Assembly: GCF_009363715.1 (NCBI RefSeq)
Contig: NZ_CP045404.1
Location: 1,828,001 to 1,892,000 of the forward strand
Source of the DNA: Roseovarius sp. THAF9
GTDB lineage: Bacteria; Pseudomonadota; Alphaproteobacteria; Rhodobacterales; Rhodobacteraceae
DNA: 64,000 bases
Direction of reading: 5' to 3'
The stretch's first letter is position 1; every line of letters begins with the position of its first letter. The position numbers and the translations under genes are program-made. Below, one piece after another: positions 1 through 7,492 of this stretch. The notes under the pieces were generated by a model. The model ran no database searches, was not told the DNA's origin, and worked only from the letters and a program-made list of their open reading frames with translations.

Positions 1-903
1 CCCGCCGGGGCGACCAGCCAGTCAGGTTCGGCGGGAACGATCCACATGAGCGGCGACTCGGGCAACTATCGCGCCGGTGGCAATGGCGCGGACGGGGATA
101 TCACGCTGAATTCGAACAGTGGTGAGCGGCGTATTCATCTTGATGCCGGCGGCGGCAACCTGTGGCTGGGGGCGAATGGCGCCGACGGCGACCTGGTTCT
201 GCTGCCCAGCGGCGCCAGCACCCAGTCGACTGCGGCGGCGACCATCCACATGAGCGGCGATTCCGGAAACTACCGCGCAGGCGGCAATGGCGCCGACGGC
301 GATATCACGCTGCAGGCTGACAACGGCGACAACCGCATCCGGCTGGACGCGGGCGGCGGCAACATGTGGATCGGTGGGAATGGCGCCGACGGCGACATCG
401 TGGTGTTCGCGTCAGACGGGGACAACACGACGCTGAACCAGGCCACGATCCATATCAATGGCGACGCCGGTGACATCATCATGCAGAACGCCGATTTCGC
501 CGAGGATTTCGACGTGGCGGCCTGTGCCGTGGCCGAGGCGAGCCCCGGCACGGTCATGTCCCTGACTGATGACGGATCGCTGGTGCCGTGCGAGCGCGGC
601 TATGATCCGAGGGTCGTCGGAGTGATCTCGGGCGCCGGGGACTTCAAGCCGGGGATCGTCATGGACAAGCGCCGCGACATCGAGGACCGGATGCCGATCG
701 CTCTGGTCGGCAAGGTCTATTGCAAGGTGGATGCGCGCATGGCGCCGGTCGCGGTCGGAGACCTTCTGACCCCGGCGGACATGCCGGGCCACGCGATGAA
801 GGCCGTCGACCGCGACCGTGCTTTCGGCGCCGTGCTGGGCAAGGCGCTGGCACCGCTGGAGCAGGGCACCGGCCTGATCCCGGTTCTGGTCAACCTGCAA
901 TAG
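1..903 (+). CDS. Repeat/fibre-like protein, 5' end outside window
   Basis: The frame is open to the left edge, so the start lies outside; the visible part is 300 residues. It holds two full and one partial copy of a 68-residue Gly/Asn/Asp-rich repeat with GNGADGD motifs, which looks like a beta-solenoid. A compact C-terminal domain of about 130 residues follows, with GYDPRVVGVIS, GKVYCKVDA, PGHAMKA and GKAL. Similar C-terminal modules occur at the ends of phage-tail, fibre and surface proteins related to peptidase G2-type autoprocessing domains; that link is a family-level inference. No signal peptide can be judged. The next gene follows 11 nt after the stop behind an AGGAGG ribosome site, so the two are probably co-transcribed. 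The function is unknown. Confidence 0.75.
   Translation, partial: PAGATSQSGSAGTIHMSGDSGNYRAGGNGADGDITLNSNSGERRIHLDAGGGNLWLGANGADGDLVLLPSGASTQSTAAATIHMSGDSGNYRAGGNGADGDITLQADNGDNRIRLDAGGGNMWIGGNGADGDIVVFASDGDNTTLNQATIHINGDAGDIIMQNADFAEDFDVAACAVAEASPGTVMSLTDDGSLVPCERGYDPRVVGVISGAGDFKPGIVMDKRRDIEDRMPIALVGKVYCKVDARMAPVAVGDLLTPADMPGHAMKAVDRDRAFGAVLGKALAPLEQGTGLIPVLVNLQ
40..447 (+). repeat. Two tandem 204-bp coding repeats
   Basis: A 204-nt (68-codon) unit starts at 40 and again at 244, and a third, diverged unit starts at 448. The first 30 or so codons of units 1 and 2 are almost identical in protein (IHMSGDSGNYRAGGNGADGD) and very close in DNA, while the second halves differ. This is repeat expansion inside the fibre-like gene. 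Confidence 0.85.
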
Positions 904-914
904 GAGGCCAGGAC

Positions 915-1586
915 ATGAGTGCAAGCATCAGAAACGTGGCGGACTCGTGCCTGGACAAGACCGGGCGCCTGTCGCTGCGCGAGGATATCCTTGGCGTCTA
1001 TGCCAACGATAATCCCCGTAACCGGTCGGTCCTGGCGCAGATGGACCGCATCCAGAACATGCCCTTCGTCAAGGTGGCGCTGGTCACGATCCAGGGCGCC
1101 ACGCCCCAGATCCAGCGCGACCTCGACAACGGCAATGACGTTTACCAGAACGAATGCGATGTCTGGATCTATCCCACGGACAGCATCACCGTGAACAACC
1201 CCGGGCTGTTGGTCTTCGAGCAGGACGATTGCCGGGGCAGCGGGCACAGCGTGAGCGACGACGAGGACGAACTGTTCGACCTTGGCCGGAACCTGGGGGC
1301 GAATATCGTAGGGTATTACGTCAACAACCCCAGCCCGTTCGGCTGTGCCGCGCATCCGCCTGACCGGCGCGGGTTCTGGGTGGGTCCGGGTGCCTCGCCC
1401 TGGACCTGGGTGCATGAGCTGACCCATGTTGTCGGGGACAATCCTCATATCGACAGCGACGACAATTGCGACCTGACGAACCTGATGACCGGGTGCGGCA
1501 CCAACAACATCAATGTCGCGCTGCCCAACCTGAACAACACGCAATGCGACAACATCAACGACGACGACGATGTCGAGGAATGCTGA
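915..1586 (+). CDS. Metzincin-like zinc metalloprotease candidate
   Basis: This 223-aa protein has HELTHVVGDNPH at residues 167-178, an HExxHxxGxxxH zinc site, followed by NLMTG with Met191 placed like a metzincin Met-turn. Classical metzincins have two residues between Gly and the third His; here there are three. The tail is Asp-rich (NINDDDDVEEC). No signal peptide or transmembrane segment is visible, so export would need another route. The start at 915 is set by AGGAGG 8 nt upstream; a longer frame reaching back into the fibre gene is rejected. It lies between the fibre-like and HEAT genes with very short gaps. Peptidase activity is inferred from the motif only. Confidence 0.7.
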   Translation: MSASIRNVADSCLDKTGRLSLREDILGVYANDNPRNRSVLAQMDRIQNMPFVKVALVTIQGATPQIQRDLDNGNDVYQNECDVWIYPTDSITVNNPGLLVFEQDDCRGSGHSVSDDEDELFDLGRNLGANIVGYYVNNPSPFGCAAHPPDRRGFWVGPGASPWTWVHELTHVVGDNPHIDSDDNCDLTNLMTGCGTNNINVALPNLNNTQCDNINDDDDVEEC

Positions 1587-1596
1587 GGAGGCGACA

Positions 1597-2061
1597 ATGG
1601 CAGAGCTAGACAACATTGCCGAACGCATGCTGGCCACCGATTGTGGCCATTCGCTGGAAGAACTGGCCCGCAAGGCGACGGCCGAGGACCTGGCCGCGCT
1701 GGTCCGGATCATCGAAGAGGACAAGGCTCCCGATGCCCGCAAGACCCGCGCGATGTTCGTGCTGGGGCGGATGGGCAAGAAGGAGGCGGTTCAACCGATC
1801 CTGAAAGCGCTGCCCAAGCTGGACGAGGGCGGCCGGCTTGCTGCGGCGGATGCGCTTGGCCGGCTGGGCGGCGCCAAGGCGCGGGGCGAGCTGGTCAAGA
1901 TGACGGCGGCAGATGATGCTCAGATCCGCAAGGTCGCCTCGCAGGCGCTGGCGCGGATCGGCGACAAGACGGCGATGGACCGGTTGCAGGAGATCGCCGC
2001 GAGCGATGCCGAAGCCTTTGTGCGCCGTGCGGCCCGCAAGAAGCTGGACCGCGCAAAATAG
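1597..2061 (+). CDS. HEAT-repeat protein
   Basis: This 154-aa protein is built from roughly 30-residue helical repeats of HEAT/PBS-lyase type (for example KTRAMFVLGRMGKKEAVQPI, AADALGRLGGAKARGELVKM, ASQALARIGDKTAMDRLQEI). Such solenoids usually act as protein-binding scaffolds. It has no signal peptide or catalytic motif. The start at 1597 is preceded by GAGGAGG; an in-frame ATG at 1570 would overlap the previous gene. It is the last gene of a three-gene co-directional block. A weak hairpin (CGGGG/CCCCG, 2064-2080) follows the stop. Confidence 0.8.
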   Translation: MAELDNIAERMLATDCGHSLEELARKATAEDLAALVRIIEEDKAPDARKTRAMFVLGRMGKKEAVQPILKALPKLDEGGRLAAADALGRLGGAKARGELVKMTAADDAQIRKVASQALARIGDKTAMDRLQEIAASDAEAFVRRAARKKLDRAK

Positions 2062-2261
2062 GCCGGGGCGCGCGTCCCCGATGCGCAGCGAGACGCCTGT
2101 TCAACAACGCTCTTGCAAAGCGATCGGCTTTGGTTTAAGTGCGCGGCATTGAAATCCGCAGGTATGGGCGGGCTTGTCGGGGGAGACATCCCCGGAGGTC
2201 CACCGGTTGAAGCATTCGCTTCTCATCCCGTACCGAGGCGCAAACCGGAAAGGAAACGACC

Positions 2262-3143
2262 ATGGCTCTTCCAGAGTTCTCCATGCGTCAGCTGCTTGAA
2301 GCTGGCGTTCACTTCGGCCACCAGACGCAGCGTTGGAACCCCCGTATGGGCGAGTTCATCTATGGCGCGCGCAATGGCATCCACATCATGGACCTGACGC
2401 AGACCGTGCCGATGCTCGACGCGGCGCTGAACGTCATCCGCGAGACCGTGGCCAAGAACGGCCGCGTGCTGTTCGTCGGCACCAAGCGGCAGGCCAGCGC
2501 GCCGATAGCCGAGGCGGCTGAAAAATGCGCGCAGTATTACATGAACCACCGCTGGCTGGGCGGTACGCTGACAAACTGGCAGACCGTGAGCCAGTCGATC
2601 AAGCGCCTGAACGAGATCGACGAGATCATGGAAGGCGGCGCCGAGGGCCTGACGAAGAAAGAGCGCCTGGGCCTTGAGCGCGACCAGGAGAAGCTGAACG
2701 CGTCGCTGGGCGGCATCCGCCAGATGGGTGGCGTGCCCGATCTGCTGTTCGTGATCGACGTCAAGAAAGAGTCGCTGGCCGTGGCGGAAGCCAACAAGCT
2801 GGGCATTCCGGTCGTGGCCGTGGTCGACACCAACTGCTCGCCCGATGGCATCGATTACATCATCCCCGGCAATGACGACGCGGCACGCGCGATCTCGCTT
2901 TACTGTGACCTGGTGTCCCGCGCGGCGCTCGATGGCATGTCGGCGCAGATGGGTGCGGCCGGTATCGACGTGGGCGCGATGGAAGAAGCCCCGACCGAGG
3001 AAGCCGTGAGCGAAGCGCCGGACCCGGCAGCGGAAGCGTCCGCGCCGAGCGACGAAGCGATGCACGACGACTCCATGGCCAAAGAGGCGCCGCTGGACAT
3101 CGAGTCCAGCGAAGAGGTCAAGAAAGAGGCCGCTGACAGCTGA
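2262..3143 (+). CDS. rpsB: 30S ribosomal protein S2
   Basis: Full-length S2 (293 aa) with the conserved opening [20 protein letters not shown] and the GTKRQA and [19 protein letters not shown] segments. It is longer than E. coli S2 (241 aa) because of an acidic Ala/Glu-rich C-terminal tail from about residue 245, common in alphaproteobacteria. The ribosome site is GGAAAGGAA. The 200-nt leader contains a possible but weak promoter (TTGCAA at 2113, TAAGTG at 2136). It lies upstream of tsf, the universal order, with a hairpin between them. Confidence 0.97.
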   Translation: MALPEFSMRQLLEAGVHFGHQTQRWNPRMGEFIYGARNGIHIMDLTQTVPMLDAALNVIRETVAKNGRVLFVGTKRQASAPIAEAAEKCAQYYMNHRWLGGTLTNWQTVSQSIKRLNEIDEIMEGGAEGLTKKERLGLERDQEKLNASLGGIRQMGGVPDLLFVIDVKKESLAVAEANKLGIPVVAVVDTNCSPDGIDYIIPGNDDAARAISLYCDLVSRAALDGMSAQMGAAGIDVGAMEEAPTEEAVSEAPDPAAEASAPSDEAMHDDSMAKEAPLDIESSEEVKKEAADS

Positions 3144-3164
3144 GCCTGTCACAAAATCTATAAG

Positions 3165-3186
3165 GGGCGCGGTCTATGCCGCGCCC
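3165..3186 (+). promoter_or_regulatory. rpsB-tsf intergenic hairpin
   Basis: Perfect 8-bp stem GGGCGCGG/CCGCGCCC with loop TCTATG, between the rpsB stop and the tsf ribosome site. No T tract follows, so it is more likely an attenuator, processing site or mRNA-stability element than a full terminator. Confidence 0.6.
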
Positions 3187-3217
3187 ATGACAGCCCCAAG
3201 ATTTGAGGAGAGCCAAG

Positions 3218-4093
3218 ATGGCGATCACAGCTGCAAGTGTGAAAGAGCTGCGCGACAAGACCGGCGCGGGCATGATGGACGCGAAAAAAGCGCTGACCGA
3301 AACCGATGGCGACATGGACGCCGCCGTTGACTGGCTGCGCACCAAGGGCCTGGCGAAAGCCGCCAAGAAATCCGGCCGCACCGCCGCCGAGGGCCTGGTG
3401 GCCGTCAGCGTGACCGGGGGCACGGGGGTTGCCGTCGAGGTGAATGCCGAGACAGACTTCGTTGCCAAGAACGCCGAGTTCCAGAAGATGGTGGGTGACA
3501 TTGCCGCCGCTGCCGTGGGCGTGGCCAATATCGACGCGCTGCAATCCGCCGAGATCGGTGGCAAGAGCGTGGCCGACACCATCACCGACAAGATCGCCAC
3601 GATCGGCGAGAACATGGGCCTGCGCCGCATGGAGAAGATCGAGGGCGACACGGTGGTGAGCTACATCCACAACGCCGCCACCGACGGCATGGGCAAGATC
3701 GGCGTGCTGGTCGCCATGAAAGGTGGTGACGAGGCGTTCGGCCGTCAGGTCGCGATGCATATCGCCGCCACCAACCCCGCCGCTTTGAACGAGGCGGAGT
3801 TGGACCAGGCCGTGGTCGACAAGGAACGCCAGGTGCAGATCGACATCGCCCGCGAATCCGGCAAGCCGGAGCAGGTGATCGAGAAAATGATCGAGGGCCG
3901 CATGAAGAAATACATGTCCGAGATCACGCTGGTGAACCAGTCCTTCGTCATCAACCCCGACCTGACCGTCGGCGCCGCCGCCGCTGAAGCGGGCGCCGAG
4001 ATTACCGGCTTCATCCGCATGGAAGTGGGTGAGGGGATCGAGAAGAAGGAAGAGAACTTCGCCGAGGAAGTCGCCAAGGCGGCTCAGGGCTGA
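3218..4093 (+). CDS. tsf: Elongation factor Ts
   Basis: This 291-aa protein opens with the family signature [20 protein letters not shown] (UBA-like N-terminal domain) and carries [13 protein letters not shown], the second EF-Ts signature. It is the nucleotide-exchange factor for EF-Tu. The start at 3218 follows GAGGAG; an upstream in-frame ATG at 3203 is rejected. It is probably transcribed with rpsB and ends at the terminator at 4202-4231. Confidence 0.97.
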   Translation: MAITAASVKELRDKTGAGMMDAKKALTETDGDMDAAVDWLRTKGLAKAAKKSGRTAAEGLVAVSVTGGTGVAVEVNAETDFVAKNAEFQKMVGDIAAAAVGVANIDALQSAEIGGKSVADTITDKIATIGENMGLRRMEKIEGDTVVSYIHNAATDGMGKIGVLVAMKGGDEAFGRQVAMHIAATNPAALNEAELDQAVVDKERQVQIDIARESGKPEQVIEKMIEGRMKKYMSEITLVNQSFVINPDLTVGAAAAEAGAEITGFIRMEVGEGIEKKEENFAEEVAKAAQG

Positions 4094-4174
4094 GTTTGCT
4101 TTGACCGTGGGACCGAGGGGCCAACCCCTCGGGCTACCGGTTCAAAGCGAGGGGCCAGCCCCCCGCACCCCCCG

Positions 4175-4196
4175 GGATATTTCCGGCCAGAGGAAA
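4175..4196 (+). repeat. Dispersed 22-nt intergenic motif, copy A
   Basis: Reads GGATATTTCC then GGCCAGAGGAAA. It matches the core TATTTNNRGCMAGARRAAG seen at five other intergenic places in the window, except for a final A. It lies between tsf and its terminator and is preceded by C-rich hairpin sequence. Confidence 0.65.
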
Positions 4197-4201
4197 ATGG
4201 G

Positions 4202-4231
4202 CGCGTTCCGAGGGATCGGGGCGCGTTTTTT
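4202..4231 (+). terminator. Rho-independent terminator of rpsB-tsf
   Basis: CGCGTTCCGA pairs with TCGGGGCGCG as a 10-bp stem containing two G-U pairs, with loop GGGA, followed by six T. Confidence 0.88.
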
Positions 4232-4256
4232 GCTTGGTTCGACGCAAGAGTTGTTG

Positions 4257-4374
4257 CTAAAGCGTTCCGCCTTTGACCTGAGGCATCTGCCAAAGGCGGA
4301 ACGCGTGCAACGATTTAGCGAAGCACTGCGTTTCGCGAAAATCTGTTGTTCAGGTTTTTAGCGAAACGCTTTAG
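4257..4374. repeat. Nested inverted repeats
   Basis: GCGTTCCGCCTTTG (4262-4275) pairs perfectly with CAAAGGCGGAACGC (4291-4304). An outer pair CTAAAGCGTT (4257-4266) / AACGCTTTAG (4365-4374) and an inner pair GCGTTTCGC (4328-4336) / GCGAAACGC (4361-4369) share the same core. The ends are inverted, which suggests a small mobile or structured repeat element. Confidence 0.6.
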
Positions 4375-4500
4375 ATCGAAGCCGGGCAGAGGCGATGGCG
4401 TCGCCGGGCCGGGTGGCCTTGTCCTTTCATTACATCCTGTACGCCGGGGCAGTCGGAAGATCGGCGGCCGCGCGGTCTTCGTTTCGTAAAGGAGGCCGGT

Positions 4501-5619
4501 ATGGCGCAGAAGACGATTGTAAATTCGTGGAACGAATGGGACCCGCTGAAGCACGTGATCGTGGGGCGGGCGGATGATTGCCACATCCCGCCCGAGGAAC
4601 CGGCGCTGGACGCCAAGGTGCCCGAGGACAGCGATATGCGCGGGCAGTGGGGGCGCCGCCCGCAGGAGACGATCGACCGGGCGAATGAATTGCTGGATCG
4701 GTTCGCCGGACAATTGGAGGCGCGCGGCATACGGGTGGACCGGCCCGTGCCGATCGACCACAGCCAGCCGGTGACGACGCCGGATTTCCACACGGCCAGC
4801 CAGTTCGGCTGCATGCCGCCGCGCGATGTTCTGTTGACCGTGGGGTCCGAGATCCTGGAGGCGACGATGTCTTATCGCTGTCGGTGGTTCGAGTATCTGA
4901 ATTACCGGCCGTTGATGCAGAGATACTGGGAGGAGGACCCGAATTTCCGCCACGAGTCCGCGCCGAAGCCTCGGCTGACCGATGCGGATTATCATCCCGA
5001 TTATCTGTCGGAGAAGATCGGCGATGAAAAGCGCCTGCAATGGGCCGCCGAGAAGTTTTTTGTCACAACCGAGGAAGAGCCGCTCTTCGACGCCGCCGAT
5101 GTGCTGCGGTTCGGGCGTGACCTGGTGGTGCAGCACGGGTTCACCACGAACCTCAAGGGGATCGAGTGGCTGCGGCGGCATTTCCCGGAGCACCGCGTGC
5201 ACGCGGTCAACTTTCCGGGCGATCCGTACCCGATCCATATCGACGCGACGTTCACACCTCTGCGGCCGGGGCTGATCCTGAACAACCCGCAGCGGCGCTT
5301 GCCTGAGGACCAGCGCAAGATGTTCGAGGCGAACGGTTGGGAGATCGTAGACGCCGCGCAGCCCGCGCATAACGCGCCGCCGCCGCTGTGCTATTCGTCG
5401 GTGTGGCTGAGCATGAACGTGCTGGTGCTGGACCCGGGGACAGTCTGCGTGGAGAAATCCGAGGTCTACCAAGCCGAACAGATGGACCGTCTTGGGATGG
5501 ACGTGGTCGAGGTCGAGTTGCGCGACGCCTATGCTTTCGGCGGCGGGCTGCATTGCTGTACGGCGGATGTGTATCGCGAAGGCGGCTGCGAGGATTACTT
5601 TCCGTATCTGGACGGGTAG
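4501..5619 (+). CDS. Glycine amidinotransferase-like enzyme
   Basis: This 372-aa protein belongs to the L-arginine:glycine amidinotransferase (GATM/AGAT) branch of the guanidino-group-modifying superfamily. Visible signatures are NSWNEWDPLKHVIVGRADD at the N-terminus, a candidate catalytic Asp197 (LFDAADVLRFGRD), His246 (YPIHIDATF) and the C-terminal nucleophile Cys in GGGLHCCTADVYREG (residues 352-353). The family transfers the amidino group of arginine to an amine acceptor. The acceptor here is not shown by sequence: glycine, or a chain intermediate in natural-product synthesis, are both possible. It stands alone, with no guanidinoacetate methyltransferase beside it. The start is supported by AAGGAGG 7 nt upstream. 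A terminator follows at 5749-5782. Confidence 0.88.
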   Translation: MAQKTIVNSWNEWDPLKHVIVGRADDCHIPPEEPALDAKVPEDSDMRGQWGRRPQETIDRANELLDRFAGQLEARGIRVDRPVPIDHSQPVTTPDFHTASQFGCMPPRDVLLTVGSEILEATMSYRCRWFEYLNYRPLMQRYWEEDPNFRHESAPKPRLTDADYHPDYLSEKIGDEKRLQWAAEKFFVTTEEEPLFDAADVLRFGRDLVVQHGFTTNLKGIEWLRRHFPEHRVHAVNFPGDPYPIHIDATFTPLRPGLILNNPQRRLPEDQRKMFEANGWEIVDAAQPAHNAPPPLCYSSVWLSMNVLVLDPGTVCVEKSEVYQAEQMDRLGMDVVEVELRDAYAFGGGLHCCTADVYREGGCEDYFPYLDG

Positions 5620-5964
5620 GGGCCCGCAAACAGGGGCCCCACGAAAAACGGTGCCGCCCGGGCGGACGACACCGTCATTCCTGGCACCTGAAACGGGATG
5701 AGACGGTGCAGGCAGTTCCGGCCGGCAAGCCGATCAATAGGCAAGCCGACCGGCCTCCGGTGAGACCGGCAGGCCGGTTTTTCCCTGATATCGCAGAGAC
5801 GTCCGACCCATGTTCCCAGGCCTAAAAGCCACCACTCACGGAACATCCCCATAATGCGACGTAAGGTCAACTTGGGGAAGTAAGGGAATCCTTACCGGGC
5901 GGTAAAATCCGACAAGCAGCGGGGGTAAATTTGAAACAATCTGTCGCGCAGGGGCGTCGCGATG
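5620..5964. other. Convergent intergenic region rich in hairpins
   Basis: This 345-nt gap between two converging genes has no credible ORF. It contains GGGGCCC/GGGCCCC just after the stop (5619-5640), a long dyad ACGGTG...CACCGT enclosing the palindrome CCGCCCGGGCGG (5648-5675), a terminator (5749-5782) and a 16-bp dyad GTAAGG-GAAT-CCTTAC (5880-5895). It could host a small RNA, but no promoter is obvious. Confidence 0.55.
5749..5782 (+). terminator. Terminator after amidinotransferase gene
   Basis: ACCGGCCT (5749-5756) pairs with AGGCCGGT (5771-5778), 14-nt loop, then TTTTT overlapping the stem end (5778-5782). Confidence 0.7.
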
Positions 5965-6720
5965 TCAGGTTTCGAGCACGAAGATCTGGTTCTGGAACGC
6001 GGCCTTGAGCACCGCCTGGGCGGTGGTTTCGACGCTCAGGGCCTCGCGCGCGAGGCGCAGGTGTTTCTCCACCGTGGCCGGTGTCAGTTCCATCAGAAGC
6101 GCAATGTCCTGGATCGTTTTGCCGTCGCCAACCCAGCCCAGCACCTCTTTCTGGCGCTTGGTCAGGGACCGGCCCGGCGCCTCATAGGGCAGGGTGAGGA
6201 TGCGCAGATGCACGATGTTGTTGAGCAGTATGATGTCCTCGCCGTGTTTGTCCCACAGCTTGTCGCAGGCCGCCTGATCCTGATCGGCATGTGCGGTGAG
6301 CGCGACGGCGCCCTTGGTCCGCGGCGACATGGATTTGAAACTGATCGAGTAGCCGCAGGTCACGCCCATGGAGGCGTTGAAGTCGACCACCTTGCGTTCC
6401 TGTGCTGTCAACGTATCGGTTTCCAGCATCTCGGCCATGACCCGCCAGGAACAGGCCCCTTCGTTATCCAGCGCCCAGCGGACCATTGGCGCGTGGTGAT
6501 AGAGGCCGTCGCCGATGAACGTGTCCATGTATTCGGGCGAATGGTTGCTGAGCAGGACGAAATCGTCCGGATCGCCCAGCGAGGTCGACGTACGGTACCG
6601 AGTGAAGCCGTAGATCACCCGGTCGAAGCCGTAATCGGCCATTTGCGCAACATGCATGTCCCAGAGCTCTTCGATGCTGGGCGCGTTCAGCAGCGTGTTG
6701 AGATGCGCGGTGGAGATCAC
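5965..6720 (-). CDS. LuxR-family regulator with autoinducer-binding domain
   Basis: This 251-aa protein has an N-terminal autoinducer-binding-type domain (about residues 15-170) and a C-terminal GerE/LuxR helix-turn-helix (about 190-245; SLTKRQKEVLGWVGDGKTIQ, PATVEKHLRLAREAL). No luxI synthase is in the window, so it is a solo receptor here. In the ligand pocket, the Asp normally before Pro (DP) reads HAP (YHHAPMVRW), hinting at altered or lost acyl-homoserine-lactone binding. The start is GTG at 6720, which overlaps the aroQ stop (GTGA), so translation is probably coupled to aroQ. Target genes are unknown. Confidence 0.88.
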   Translation of the reverse strand: MISTAHLNTLLNAPSIEELWDMHVAQMADYGFDRVIYGFTRYRTSTSLGDPDDFVLLSNHSPEYMDTFIGDGLYHHAPMVRWALDNEGACSWRVMAEMLETDTLTAQERKVVDFNASMGVTCGYSISFKSMSPRTKGAVALTAHADQDQAACDKLWDKHGEDIILLNNIVHLRILTLPYEAPGRSLTKRQKEVLGWVGDGKTIQDIALLMELTPATVEKHLRLAREALSVETTAQAVLKAAFQNQIFVLET

Positions 6721-7160
6721 GTCGCGACCTCCAGGTGGTTGGCCATGGCCTGAAGCGCCAGCGTGTAGCCATGCGCGCCGAAACCGCAGATCACCCCGAG
6801 GGCGACCTTTGCGATGTAGGAGGTGTGACGAAACTCTTCGCGGGCGTGGATATTGCTGAGATGCAGCTCGATCGTGGGGATTTCGGTGCTGGAGATCGCG
6901 TCCATGAGAGCGATGGAGGTGTGTGTGTAGGCGCCGGCGTTGAGGATAAGGCCGTCATGCGTGCCGCGGGCCTCGTGGATCATGTCGACCATCGCGCCCT
7001 CGGCATTGGATTGGGCGAAGGCGAGGGACAGGCCGAGCGATCGGGCCGCCTCGGTACATTGGGCCTCGATGTCATTCAGCGTCGTGGTGCCGTAGACTTC
7101 GGGCTGGCGTGTACCCAGCAGGTTGAGGTTTGGCCCGTTGAGGATCAGGATGGAAGTCAT
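6717..7160 (-). CDS. aroQ: Type II 3-dehydroquinate dehydratase
   Basis: This 147-aa protein matches the type II family in length and motifs: ILNGPNLNLLGTRQPEVYG at the N-terminus with the catalytic Tyr, LILNAGAYTHTSIAL, and EIPTIELHLSNIHAREEFRH. It dehydrates 3-dehydroquinate to 3-dehydroshikimate in the shikimate pathway in the cytoplasm. It is the first gene of a two-gene operon with the LuxR-type regulator, an unusual pairing. Direct repeats lie about 70-100 nt upstream. Confidence 0.95.
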   Translation of the reverse strand: MTSILILNGPNLNLLGTRQPEVYGTTTLNDIEAQCTEAARSLGLSLAFAQSNAEGAMVDMIHEARGTHDGLILNAGAYTHTSIALMDAISSTEIPTIELHLSNIHAREEFRHTSYIAKVALGVICGFGAHGYTLALQAMANHLEVAT

Positions 7161-7221
7161 TCTGCGCGCGTCCTTTCCGCTACGTCATAGACCGTGACAT
7201 ACGGCGGTGTCGAGTGAGACT

Positions 7222-7255
7222 TACGGGGTGTGGCACTCTGTACGGGAGTGTGGCA
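7222..7255. promoter_or_regulatory. Direct repeats upstream of aroQ-luxR
   Basis: TACGGGGTGTGGCA (7222-7235) and TACGGGAGTGTGGCA (7241-7255) are near-identical. GTGTGGCA recurs exactly 20 nt apart, about two helical turns. CACTC/GAGTG between them forms a small dyad. This is a candidate operator. Confidence 0.5.
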
Positions 7256-7361
7256 TCGAGGATAACTAGCGGGGCTCGCAGATGAAGGCCCTCGGCCAAC
7301 CTCTGGACACGCAAGTGTTTTACGGCGCTCTGCATATCTTTTGGAGTATTTCATGTTTTAA

Positions 7362-7377
7362 CATAATACTGATTATG
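7362..7377. promoter_or_regulatory. AT-rich dyad CATAAT-ACTG-ATTATG
   Basis: Perfect 6-bp inverted repeat with 4-nt spacer in the AT-rich part of the divergent aroQ/DoxX region, 116 nt before the DoxX start. Operator-like; the binding protein is unknown. Confidence 0.4.
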
Positions 7378-7492
7378 CGCTTACTACGTGTCGAGATATG
7401 CAGGGTTGGAAACTTCTCGCTCCGGGTTTGCGTGATTGCCAGATGACCTGTATCCGCGCATGGACCGGGACACGACGCCAAGGAGACGCTTG

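Larger units (their letters stand above)
4094..4500. other. Intergenic region after tsf
   Basis: This 407-nt gap between tsf and the amidinotransferase has no convincing gene. In order it holds GC-rich short hairpins (about 4115-4170), one copy of the dispersed 22-nt motif (4175-4196), the tsf terminator (4202-4231), nested inverted repeats (4257-4374) and the AAGGAGG ribosome site of the next gene (about 4490). Confidence 0.7.
7161..7492. other. Divergent promoter region aroQ / DoxX gene
   Basis: This 332-nt stretch between aroQ (minus) and the DoxX-family gene (plus) has no supported ORF. It carries the direct repeats at 7222-7255, the dyad at 7362-7377 and an AT-rich segment (about 7340-7380) that is the likely promoter area for one or both genes. 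Confidence 0.6.

Noticed and set aside
40..447. CRISPR-like array
   Set aside because: The repeats are 204 nt, in frame and encode a protein repeat.
1..2061. Prophage remnant at the left edge
   Set aside because: No integrase, capsid, portal or terminase is visible in the window; the fibre-like domain alone is not enough.
5595..5870. 91-aa minus-strand ORF after the amidinotransferase gene
   Set aside because: It crosses the terminator and hairpins and has no ribosome site.
5965..7160. Complete LuxI/LuxR quorum-sensing pair
   Set aside because: No protein in the window resembles an acyl-homoserine-lactone synthase.
7157..7354. 65-aa minus-strand ORF upstream of aroQ
   Set aside because: It covers the direct repeats of the control region, has low-complexity basic composition and no ribosome site.
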